The notes beneath the pieces were generated by a model. That model had not been told where the DNA came from, ran no database searches, and saw nothing but the letters and a program-made list of their open reading frames with translations. From NCBI GenBank assembly GCA_021845465.1, contig JAKBRL010000017.1, forward strand, positions 1 through 23,039: a stretch of DNA of 23,039 nt, in the 5' to 3' direction. Shown here piece after piece: positions 14,525 to 21,056 of the stretch. Position 1 is the first letter of the stretch. Every line of letters starts with the position of its first letter. The translations under genes were made by a program, and so were the position numbers. Origin of the DNA: Microcaldota archaeon. Its GTDB lineage: Archaea; Micrarchaeota; Micrarchaeia; Micrarchaeales; CABMGC01.

Positions 14525-15802
14525 TTAAAGAACGCCGGCTGGCTGCGGTATGGCCCTGCCTCCGTCTGGTTTGGATTCAGCGGATGTTTTCATAGCAGCT
14601 TCGGCCTTCTCAATCTTTCTTGATGCCCGACTTGTAGTTATGCTGAAGACGATATTCGTAAGTATTATAACCATGAATACGATGTAAAACATAGTACTTG
14701 CATAAGCATAGCCTGAAGAGAGATATATGCTGCCTAGAACAGCTGCAGTAAGGCCTCTCGGGATTAGGCTTAATGCCAATTCCTTATACTTCGGGTCGTA
14801 TTTCCTCATCATTGAGGATATCTCTATCTTTCTCAGGATTATCAGAATCCCAGTTATTGCCACTGCAAAAATGAAGTAATACAGGGAGACATAGGCTATA
14901 AGTCCTAATAGGACGAAGAAGAAGGTACGCACAAGGAACTCGATCTGCTGCTCCACGTCAGAGGACTCTGTTTCGGTGTTATCATTGAATTTGAAGTAAT
15001 TGTTGAATATCTTTGAGTTCCCTATTATTATTGCATATATGAGTACGGTTATCACTGCTGCGCCGTTGAAGAAGGATACAAAAGCATAAAGAAGGAAGGC
15101 TATTGCTATTGTTGCAAGATATCCTCTTGCGCCTTTTGAGAAACTTTGCACGAATAGCCAGCCGAAGCCGCCGACTATTCCTATCACTACAGCTACACTG
15201 ATATAGGTTAGGGTATATTGGGCATAACTTATTGCAGTCATGCTTGAGCCTCCGAGAATTGAAAGCAGTAGATAGAATATGAGAATTGAGAAGACTGAAT
15301 TGAAAGTTGCTTCAACAAGCATCATATTGTACAGCTTGGAGTTTATGTTTAGCCTTTTTATTAATGGTGCTATCATTATAGTGGATGTCTCTCCAAGCAT
15401 CGTTCCGAGTATTGCCCCATAGATTAACTGCCAGTGGAATACAACATACATTATCACAGCCATGGCTATTGCAGGAAGGACTGTATCTGCAAGTGCAAGC
15501 AGATATCCTAGTCCGCTTGGCAGTGATTTGTCGAGCCTTATTATTTTTCCGCCATCGTACATTATAGTTATGAGGGCTATGCTGCCGAAGAGCGGTGTCA
15601 GTCCCCTGAGCGTGTCTATGTAAGATGAAGGAAGCAATTTAGTCTGCGCTATTATCAGGCCTATTACAATAAGTATCATTACTTCAGGTATTCTTGTCCT
15701 TTTGAATAGCACTTCGCTGAGGTAACCAAGTATAATTATTAAGGAGATTACAGCGAGCAGCAAATCTACTTCAGTTCCGGATGAGAGTAGACCTATCGCC
15801 AT
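14525..15802 (-). CDS. CPA-superfamily cation/proton antiporter-like membrane protein
   Basis: 425 residues, about 11-12 hydrophobic segments, and a polar C-terminal tail. Recognisable CPA1 features are the R-T-R-I-P-E segment (35-40), the TM4-like GTMLGETSTIMIAPLIKRL (133-151), and LIPRGLTAAVLG with the conserved Arg near the C-terminus. The family exchanges Na+ or K+ for protons. The key TM5 site is unusual: where family members carry ND or TD (the ion-binding Asp), this protein reads VEATFNSVFS, with Asn168-Ser169 and no Asp. Transport may therefore be altered or lost, or the coupling Asp may be elsewhere. No TrkA domain is attached. An AATATAATT box lies about 20 nt upstream of the ATG. 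Confidence 0.85.
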   Translation of the reverse strand: MAIGLLSSGTEVDLLLAVISLIIILGYLSEVLFKRTRIPEVMILIVIGLIIAQTKLLPSSYIDTLRGLTPLFGSIALITIMYDGGKIIRLDKSLPSGLGYLLALADTVLPAIAMAVIMYVVFHWQLIYGAILGTMLGETSTIMIAPLIKRLNINSKLYNMMLVEATFNSVFSILIFYLLLSILGGSSMTAISYAQYTLTYISVAVVIGIVGGFGWLFVQSFSKGARGYLATIAIAFLLYAFVSFFNGAAVITVLIYAIIIGNSKIFNNYFKFNDNTETESSDVEQQIEFLVRTFFFVLLGLIAYVSLYYFIFAVAITGILIILRKIEISSMMRKYDPKYKELALSLIPRGLTAAVLGSIYLSSGYAYASTMFYIVFMVIILTNIVFSITTSRASRKIEKAEAAMKTSAESKPDGGRAIPQPAGVL

Positions 15803-16098
15803 TGTGAAAACCTTGTCAAATTATATTGTTCTGCATGGGATTTAGGCCGTTTGTTGTATATAGGGCCCATAAACATCTTTGAATAGCGTTGCACGTTTAT
15901 ATATCCTTTGTGTTTTTAACTGGTAGATGAGAAAAAAGTCCATAATATCGAGTTAATTCTGTAATAAACAATAGTGAAGAGATTATGTTAGACCTCAGCT
16001 TCGGCAGGATTTGATTTTTGCATTATTTATCTTCAGATGTTTTGGTCTTTTGTAAGTTTTCTAAATAAAAAAAAATAATAAATAAAAAAATCAAAAGC
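15803..16098. other. Intergenic region with a plus-strand TATA box and a mini-ORF
   Basis: About 300 nt without a recognisable gene. GTTTATATATCC (15894-15905) is a good plus-strand TATA box. An ATG lies 26 nt downstream (15927), exactly where leaderless genes of this window start, but opens only nine codons (MRKKSIISS, stop 15954-15956). The rest is AT-rich and holds no tRNA-like cloverleaf that I can see. The box may drive a short RNA, a tiny peptide, or be fortuitous. Confidence 0.35.
16065..16092 (-). terminator. Poly-T terminator of the DUF1059 gene
   Basis: On the minus strand, directly after the stop at 16099, runs of seven and nine T residues occur, separated by AT-rich sequence. This is a typical archaeal termination signal. 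Confidence 0.5.
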
Positions 16099-16272
16099 TT
16101 ACTGGACTTCCTTTACGTTTGCTTTTGCCTGTTCTTCATTTAGGCCGCTGCACACGCTGCATGATTTTGCGTGCTCTACTGCCTTTCTTACTGCCTCTTC
16201 ACTTGTAGGGGCTTCTGCCTGAAAGTCGCAGCTCTTTCCCATCTCTCTTGCAGATATTCTGTAGTTTGTCAT
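16099..16272 (-). CDS. DUF1059 family small protein
   Basis: 57 residues from the ATG at 16272 (an in-frame GTG at 16281 adds three). The pattern MTNYRISAREMGKSCDF, then a TSEEAVRKAVEHAK stretch, matches DUF1059: small proteins with an R-[DE]-MGxxCDF motif and an HA[KR] helix. This one also carries Cys residues in SCSVCSG near the C-terminus, a possible CxxC metal or redox site. Function is unknown. It is divergent from an ArsR-like regulator across a palindrome-bearing 144-nt region, so the two are probably co-regulated. Confidence 0.75.
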   Translation of the reverse strand: MTNYRISAREMGKSCDFQAEAPTSEEAVRKAVEHAKSCSVCSGLNEEQAKANVKEVQ

Positions 16273-16323
16273 GTCTTTCACAACTTTCCATAGACAGGCA
16301 AATTATTTAAGTATATATGATTA

Positions 16324-16346
16324 AATTTCATATGAAATTATTTCAT
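16324..16346. promoter_or_regulatory. Overlapping palindromes between DUF1059 and ArsR-like genes
   Basis: AATTTCATATGAAATT (16324-16339) is a perfect 16-bp palindrome. It overlaps a second one, ATGAAAT-T-ATTTCAT (16332-16346), so the half-site TTTCAT/ATGAAA occurs three times. The cluster lies between minus-strand TATA-like sequence (16303-16319) and the plus-strand TATA box TTTATAG (16361-16367). This is the expected place for the operator of a winged-helix dimer such as the adjacent regulator. Confidence 0.6.
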
Positions 16347-16393
16347 TTGATTGGGAAAGCTTTATAGTTTTTATTTTCCAATTTTTATTTTAG

Positions 16394-16405
16394 GTGCATG
16401 TGCAC
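16394..16405. repeat. Small palindrome in the leader of the ArsR-like gene
   Basis: GTGCA-TG-TGCAC lies about 11 nt upstream of the preferred ATG at 16417, within the predicted transcript (start near 16390). It could be a weak RNA hairpin or part of a second operator site. Confidence 0.3.
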
Positions 16406-16416
16406 ATCGGGGTCTT

Positions 16417-16833
16417 ATGAAAAAGCTGAAAAGCAGCCTATTTGATGTTATAGGCAATAAGACCAGGGCTGATATACTGCATGCTATTTCTAATGGTCCT
16501 CTCTCAGTTGGAAGGATCTCAGAACTTACAAGGATAGAGCAGACGAACATATCACATAACCTTAATCTGCTGATGAGCCTTAGGATAGTTGAACGCCGGG
16601 TAAAGGGCAGGGTTCATGAATATTCAATAAGGGAAGAGGCACGGCCACTTCTGATGAAACTGATAAACGAGATAAGGAAAAATGAAGATATGCTTAGGAA
16701 AGGAGGAATACTCTTGATTATAGGATATGTCATATTTAGAGTCCAGATCACTGGAGGCATTCCTATAATCTCACCTTATCTTATCTCGAATATGATAAAT
16801 ATCCTGAAGCCCGCCGGATTCTTGCAGGCCTGA
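16417..16833 (+). CDS. ArsR-like winged-helix transcriptional regulator
   Basis: 138 residues from the ATG at 16417. The first 85 residues form a winged helix: FDVIGNKTRADILHAISNG, then the recognition region ISELTRIEQTNISHNLNLL and a basic wing (RRVKGRVHEYSI). This matches ArsR-family regulators, with no obvious Cys metal-binding site. The C-terminal 45 residues are hydrophobic (GGILLIIGYVIF and following), unusual for ArsR proteins and perhaps a dimer or membrane contact. The frame is open upstream to a TTG at 16351, but those 22 residues precede the TATA-predicted transcription start (about 16390) and can be set aside. It most likely binds the palindromes at 16324-16346 and controls itself and the DUF1059 gene. 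Confidence 0.82.
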   Translation: MKKLKSSLFDVIGNKTRADILHAISNGPLSVGRISELTRIEQTNISHNLNLLMSLRIVERRVKGRVHEYSIREEARPLLMKLINEIRKNEDMLRKGGILLIIGYVIFRVQITGGIPIISPYLISNMINILKPAGFLQA

Positions 16834-16915
16834 AACAACTGGCTTTGACTTTGGATAAATTGCGTCTGATTGGGTAGAATGCTTCCCTGATAATACAGAT
16901 ACTGTCTGCATCTGC

Positions 16916-18349
16916 TTATTTGGCAAACAGCTTGTTTAGCGCAGGGAAACTCTCCATCAGGTTTTCTTGCTCTATCTGCTGATATATTGCGTACATTATT
17001 CCTGCAGTAAGAAGAACTCCGAGGCCTCCGCCTATAGCACCGCTTATTGTTGCGAAAGCAGCAAGTATTCCTACAAATATGCTTCCTAACACTACCACTG
17101 TTGGGAGATAATTATTGAGTATGCCCTCTATGGTTCTGGGATCCCTTCTGAAGCCTGGAATCTGCCATCCTATATCCTGAAGCTGTTCTGCCATATTTTT
17201 AGGGCTCTGACCTGTCATTTCTACCCAGAACTTTCCGAATATTACACAGAGTACCACAGTAATAAGCAGGTATATTATGAAATGCGCCCAGAGCGGTACC
17301 TCTATGGGAGGACCTCCGGTAGGCATCTGCAGTGGAGACCAACTGGTTTCAAGCTGATATATGTAAGTGCCGTAACCGCCAGTATACGGAGTAGGGAAGT
17401 TAGGCTGCAGAAGATATACAAGCCCTCCGGTTATCTGCTCCGTGCCAGTTGAATTTGTATAGTATGCTATGAATTGGACTATGTTGGAGGAGCTATGGGC
17501 GAGAGGCATCATCCATACCCCAAGACTGTATAATAGAGAGGTAGCAAGAATTACAGGGAGAACGCTGACATAGAGGAACGGCAGGGGCAGCCTTCCGCCT
17601 ATGCCCCTGAATTGACTGAATACCATAGGCAGCTCTATCTTCATTTCGAGCATGTATAGGCTAATTATAAAGACCAGTATAGTAAAGAAGAGAGGTAGGA
17701 ATGCCAGGATTGCCTGTGGTACAGCCGTTGCAGTTCCTGCAGCAAGCTGTGCCATTGCCAATGGAAGCAAAATGTTGAATGTTCCTCCTATTATGGAATA
17801 GGCGACTCCCCCGGCTATGAACATGTTTATTCCTGATGTTATTCCGTACTTAACCATTGTCTCGTCAAGATAGACGACTATTATTGCACCTATTAGGAAC
17901 TGCAGTACTACAATCCAGAAGTATGAAGGGCCGAGTATCTGTATGCTGCCCGTAGATGTGAATATTATGGCTTCTACTACTGCAATACATATTGCAGCAA
18001 GTTTCTGAATGGCCTGGAAACGTCCTTTGTCCTCAGGATTCTGCATATCTATCTTTATGACTCCTGCACCGTTCAGCAGTTGCAGGACTATGCTTGCCAG
18101 CACTATTGGACCTATTCCTACAGTTATAAGCGATCCTAGCCTTGCTGCAAATATTATATTGATTATCTGCAGGGTTGGGTTTTGCAGGGAGGATATTCTT
18201 ACTCCGAATGCAGGAGTAGCAAACATTACAAAGTATATGACCATTATTATGCCGGTCCATTTGAGCTTATCCTTGAAGGTTAGAGGTTTGGAAGGCTTGC
18301 GCACGCCAGGTACGTACTTCAGCAAAGGATCCAGAAATTCAATTCCCAA
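16916..18349 (-). CDS. secY: Preprotein translocase subunit SecY
   Basis: 477 residues with about ten membrane segments. The N-terminus has the archaeal pattern of a short amphipathic helix, RKPSKPLTFKDKLKWT, then TM1. LGIGPIVLAS-type sequence (ITVGIGPIVLASIVLQLL) forms TM2, and LPLPFLYVSVLPVILATSL lies in the TM7 region. The large cytosolic loop near the C-terminus (FWVEMTGQSPKNMAEQLQ) contacts ribosome or SecA-like partners in the family. SecY is the pore of the Sec61-type translocon in the cell membrane. The start is TTG at 18349, directly after the TGA of the V4R gene with no gap; AGGTG inside that gene's last codons is the ribosome-binding site. secY is usually among ribosomal protein genes; here it follows a V4R gene. 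Confidence 0.95.
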   Translation of the reverse strand: MGIEFLDPLLKYVPGVRKPSKPLTFKDKLKWTGIIMVIYFVMFATPAFGVRISSLQNPTLQIINIIFAARLGSLITVGIGPIVLASIVLQLLNGAGVIKIDMQNPEDKGRFQAIQKLAAICIAVVEAIIFTSTGSIQILGPSYFWIVVLQFLIGAIIVVYLDETMVKYGITSGINMFIAGGVAYSIIGGTFNILLPLAMAQLAAGTATAVPQAILAFLPLFFTILVFIISLYMLEMKIELPMVFSQFRGIGGRLPLPFLYVSVLPVILATSLLYSLGVWMMPLAHSSSNIVQFIAYYTNSTGTEQITGGLVYLLQPNFPTPYTGGYGTYIYQLETSWSPLQMPTGGPPIEVPLWAHFIIYLLITVVLCVIFGKFWVEMTGQSPKNMAEQLQDIGWQIPGFRRDPRTIEGILNNYLPTVVVLGSIFVGILAAFATISGAIGGGLGVLLTAGIMYAIYQQIEQENLMESFPALNKLFAK

Positions 18350-19417
18350 TCATACACCTTCAAAACTTATTGTGACCTCATACCCTTCTTTTGTTCTGCG
18401 CTTATTTAATGTTATTAAAGAATTAAAACGTTTACTAAGAAAGCCTATAAATGCCTTTGTGCTAAACTCTATGAAGCCCGCTGCCGAGTTTTCCAGGCCG
18501 TAGTTCAGAATGATGTCAGTTTTTTCTCCTCTTTTTCTAATTTTTACACCTGAGATGCAGAATAATGAGGCAAGCCTTTCTATTATTTCAGTGTATTCGT
18601 TTTTTGAAGAGGCAAGTTCTCTTCCTGCAGAAAACATAAGCCTGGAAGAACTTTCTGTAGTGCTTTCATCGATAAATGGAAGCACTCCGAGTAAGGTATA
18701 TTCGGCTTCTCCTCCGGTTATTTTATTGTGGGCTGGAAGCTTGATATATTCAGATAGAAATCCAATATTCCATTTCGCAGGTATATGCTGTTTTTTGCCT
18801 TCTTTTTCTTTAGATGATTCGGAGATGAATTGACATCTGTCTGAACCGTTGTATATGCAAGATGTTTCATACGTGTGTATCTCACGGGTTAAATTATATG
18901 AAAGATATCCTGATATAAGGCCTGCCTCGTATGCATGCATGTTTATGCCAGTGTTGCATGCGACTTTCTCCAGTTTTGATGAACGGATTACCGCACGGTC
19001 TGGCGATGGAAGATATAATACTCGGCCTAATCCTGAAGCTTCGAGGAGATTGACGAGCGCATTGATATTGTTGCCTTTGAATATCATTGAGGTCTTTCTG
19101 CCTATTTGGAAACCATATGAATATCCAAGTTCATTGAGGGATTCTGCAGAAGAGAAGAGGAGATCGGGAAGCAGAAGCCTAGATGCCGGTAGTGGACTGC
19201 TTCTTGCTGATATCCATTGTATAAGCATGCTTTCAATGTCACTGGAGGATAGGGCCTTCTGTCCTGAATCTTCACGCTGGGAAATAGAGATACTGCTTTT
19301 GCTAGATATTGTAGTATTATCCTTGCCATAATTTTTTTGTGGATTCTTTCGTTTAACTGTCTTGGGTTTATGGCTTTTTGAAGCATTTTTATTCTTCCTG
19401 TTTCTTTTATATGCCAT
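18350..19417 (-). CDS. V4R-domain protein with basic N-terminus
   Basis: 355 residues. The first 40 are Lys/Arg/Asn-rich and probably disordered. Residues about 80-200 form a V4R (4-vinyl reductase) domain: GFQIGRKTSM, then ASGLGRVLYL, EAGLISGYLSYNL (164-176) and the hallmark YETSCIYNGSDRCQF (183-197), with both Cys of the ExxC...GDxxC pattern. Residues about 255-355 look like a second, divergent copy of the same fold without the Cys pair. V4R domains bind small hydrophobic ligands and are related to the Bet3 fold of TRAPP vesicle-tethering complexes. Its TGA touches the TTG start of secY, so the two are translationally linked. The ATG is preceded by GGAGG (19432-19428) supplied by the neighbouring IS end. 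A role at the membrane is inference. Confidence 0.75.
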   Translation of the reverse strand: MAYKRNRKNKNASKSHKPKTVKRKNPQKNYGKDNTTISSKSSISISQREDSGQKALSSSDIESMLIQWISARSSPLPASRLLLPDLLFSSAESLNELGYSYGFQIGRKTSMIFKGNNINALVNLLEASGLGRVLYLPSPDRAVIRSSKLEKVACNTGINMHAYEAGLISGYLSYNLTREIHTYETSCIYNGSDRCQFISESSKEKEGKKQHIPAKWNIGFLSEYIKLPAHNKITGGEAEYTLLGVLPFIDESTTESSSRLMFSAGRELASSKNEYTEIIERLASLFCISGVKIRKRGEKTDIILNYGLENSAAGFIEFSTKAFIGFLSKRFNSLITLNKRRTKEGYEVTISFEGV

Positions 19418-19420
19418 TAT

Positions 19421-19560
19421 GTGACACCCTCCAACGACTAAAGGTCGTTGGCTTCCCCTGCATTTGCAGGGTATGTTCTCAGTTCTTCGAGGACTGCCTC
19501 CCTTTGAGGTCTTACATTCTCTCCCTGAGCGTGACTTCCCCTCTGACCGAGGGTAGTTGC
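19421..19560 (-). ncRNA. Predicted omega RNA (reRNA) of TnpB
   Basis: TnpB guide RNAs derive from the 3' end of tnpB and the right end of the element. Here two hairpins lie in that place: 19456-19471 (CCCTGCA...TGCAGGG) within the coding end and 19431-19451 at the stop codon. The guide would be the flank just past the element, the start region of the V4R gene (from about 19420 downward). The 5' limit is an estimate. Confidence 0.35.
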
Positions 19561-20664
19561 TCTATGCAATATATTTATTGCGGCGTTTATGTCCCTGTCC
19601 AACCGCATGCCGCATCTGCCGCAGTTGTATTCTCTCACAGATAGTGGCATGTCCGTTATGTTGCCACAATTACCGCATTCCCTTGAGGTATTTCTTGCAT
19701 CTACTTTTATTACCTTCATACCGGCACTTTCAGCCTTGTATGAGAGGAGTTGGATGAACCTGTTCCATGAAGCATTTTGTATTGACTGGGCGAGGCGATG
19801 GTTCTTCAGCATGCTTTCTATATGCAATGATTCTACTGCAAATGAGGTGAATCCTCCATGCACCAGTTTGTCAGATAGTTTGTGCATAAAGTCGTTGGAC
19901 TGGTTGGTTATTCCTTTCCATTCCTCCTGAAGCCTGAACTTCGCATCTTCCCTTCTCTTTGAGCTTTTATGCCTTCTTGCAACTATTCTTTGCCATCTTG
20001 CGATTCTTTTCTCTCTCTTTTTGAAGAACTTCGGTTTCTGGATTGTTTCTCCGTTTGAAAGTGCAATAAAATTGTTTAACCCCATGTCTATGCCTACCGG
20101 ATTCGTGTTTTTTACCTCTGGTTGATTTATTATCTGCTCTGCTGTGAAGATTGCATAGTATTCCCTACCTTCCCTCTTTATAGTCATCGCCTTTACGTTC
20201 CCTGTTATATTTCTGTGCTGTTCTATCTTCATAGTTCCTATTTTTGATATTCTCAGCCTTCCCTTTTCTATCCTGAACGAACCGTTGTTTTCTATGTGCG
20301 TTATAGAATTGAATTTGTCCTTTGATTTGAAGCGTGGAAATCCTGCCTTTATGTTTGCACCTGACTTCTTTTGCTGGCATCTCCTGAAGAAGTTTTGGTA
20401 GGTCTTCAAAAGCCTATTGCGTATGTCTACTCTGACATGTGCGTAGAGTTGCAGATATTCTTTATCCTCCTTTATTATTTCATTGAGGAATTGGTTTATT
20501 GTTCTCTGCGATATTTTTGAATTGGGATTTGATTTGTGTGCTTCTATCGTCTTCTCAAGGAGTTTGTTGTAAAGCCTTTGAGATATGGAAATAGCGTCGT
20601 CTATTGCTATCTGCCTCTTTGTGTCAGGATATATCCTGAACTTGTAGGCACGCGTTGTTTCCAT
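19438..20664 (-). CDS. tnpB: TnpB RNA-guided nuclease (IS200/IS605 OrfB), intact
   Basis: 408 residues from the ATG at 20664 (METTRAYKFRIYP). A TATA box at 20687-20699 is centred about 28 nt upstream, giving a leaderless start; longer in-frame starts at 20685 and 20748 lie in or before the promoter. The RuvC triad is present: Asp in VGIDMGLNNF, Glu in FAVESLHIES, and Asp in RLDRDINAAINIL. A four-Cys zinc finger is intact (CGNCG ... CGRCG). The C-terminus QRGSHAQGENVRP and NAGEANDL is typical of TnpB genes whose 3' end doubles as guide RNA. TnpB cuts DNA next to a short adjacent motif, guided by omega RNA, which helps the transposon persist. It is probably functional, as no frameshift or missing residue is seen. 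Confidence 0.93.
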   Translation of the reverse strand: METTRAYKFRIYPDTKRQIAIDDAISISQRLYNKLLEKTIEAHKSNPNSKISQRTINQFLNEIIKEDKEYLQLYAHVRVDIRNRLLKTYQNFFRRCQQKKSGANIKAGFPRFKSKDKFNSITHIENNGSFRIEKGRLRISKIGTMKIEQHRNITGNVKAMTIKREGREYYAIFTAEQIINQPEVKNTNPVGIDMGLNNFIALSNGETIQKPKFFKKREKRIARWQRIVARRHKSSKRREDAKFRLQEEWKGITNQSNDFMHKLSDKLVHGGFTSFAVESLHIESMLKNHRLAQSIQNASWNRFIQLLSYKAESAGMKVIKVDARNTSRECGNCGNITDMPLSVREYNCGRCGMRLDRDINAAINILHRATTLGQRGSHAQGENVRPQREAVLEELRTYPANAGEANDL

Positions 20665-20686
20665 GTTTCCTGTTTTGTTTTCCATT

Positions 20687-20699
20687 CTTATATACCTTT
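20687..20699 (-). promoter_or_regulatory. TATA box of tnpB
   Basis: Minus-strand AAAGGTATATAAG is centred near 20692, which predicts transcription from about 20666, next to the ATG at 20664. Because the downstream V4R and secY genes lie on the same strand with no visible promoter between, this box may also feed them. Confidence 0.6.
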
Positions 20700-20807
20700 T
20701 CACGCCCCTAACCCACCATTGAAATGATGAGTTTGCGGGGCGAATCATTTATCATTTTGTTTTTTCTCAATAATATTTGAGAGAATTTCTTATGATTTTT
20801 GATCTGA

Positions 20808-21056
20808 TCATTTTTTGAATGAAGCGAGATCCCTGTACAATACATAGAGCATCCAGAAATTAGTCCCATGGTTAACAAAACTATAGACTAAGCAATAAAT
20901 AAAAAGGAATATGGGATACCTTAAGGCTTGTTTGATAGGCATAGATTTAAAATATTTCTTATAGCCGAAATAGATATTGGTAGAGTTGTTAAAACACTCT
21001 TGGTTTGCAGGAATTAGAGTATAGTCTTTGTCTAGGTATTTAGGATGCAGTATCAA
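20808..21056 (-). pseudogene. Possible C-terminal remnant of a membrane-associated protein
   Basis: An open frame of 82 residues without a proper start: its 5' end runs into the start of the divergent permease gene, and the first usable codon is TTG. The peptide ends with basic and hydrophobic stretches (KQALRYPIFLFIYCLVYSF, then FWMLYVLYRDLASFKK). This resembles the C-terminal membrane-proximal tail of some family 2 glycosyltransferases, but the match is by impression only. It lies between the IS element and the ABC transporter genes in a very AT-rich stretch, as expected for a gene truncated by rearrangement. It may also be chance. Confidence 0.3.

Larger units (their letters stand above)
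19421..20742 (-). mobile_element. IS200/IS605-type element carrying only tnpB
   Basis: About 1.3 kb. The right end contains the hairpin CCAACGAC-TAAAG-GTCGTTGG (19431-19451), which overlaps the tnpB stop. The minus-strand end sequence GGAGGGTGTCAC resembles the GGAGGATGTCA-like right ends of archaeal IS605 relatives (from memory). The left end has an inverted repeat, CGCCCC (20703-20708) and GGGGCG (20737-20742), with an inner CATT-GA-AATG. There is no tnpA, so movement would need a transposase in trans. No terminal inverted repeats or target duplications are expected for this family. Exact ends are uncertain by several bases. Confidence 0.7.

Noticed and set aside
14512..14528. AT-rich inverted repeat TTAAT-TTATA-ATTAA between convergent genes
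   Set aside because: Only a five-bp AT stem; such repeats are common in AT-rich gaps.
16398..16445. 15-codon frame in the leader of the ArsR-like gene, possible upstream ORF
   Set aside because: It overlaps the main gene out of frame and has no ribosome-binding site of its own at good distance; too short to support.
18849..19331. Long plus-strand open frame opposite the V4R gene
   Set aside because: The minus strand carries the V4R hallmark and abuts secY; the plus-strand peptide shows no domain.
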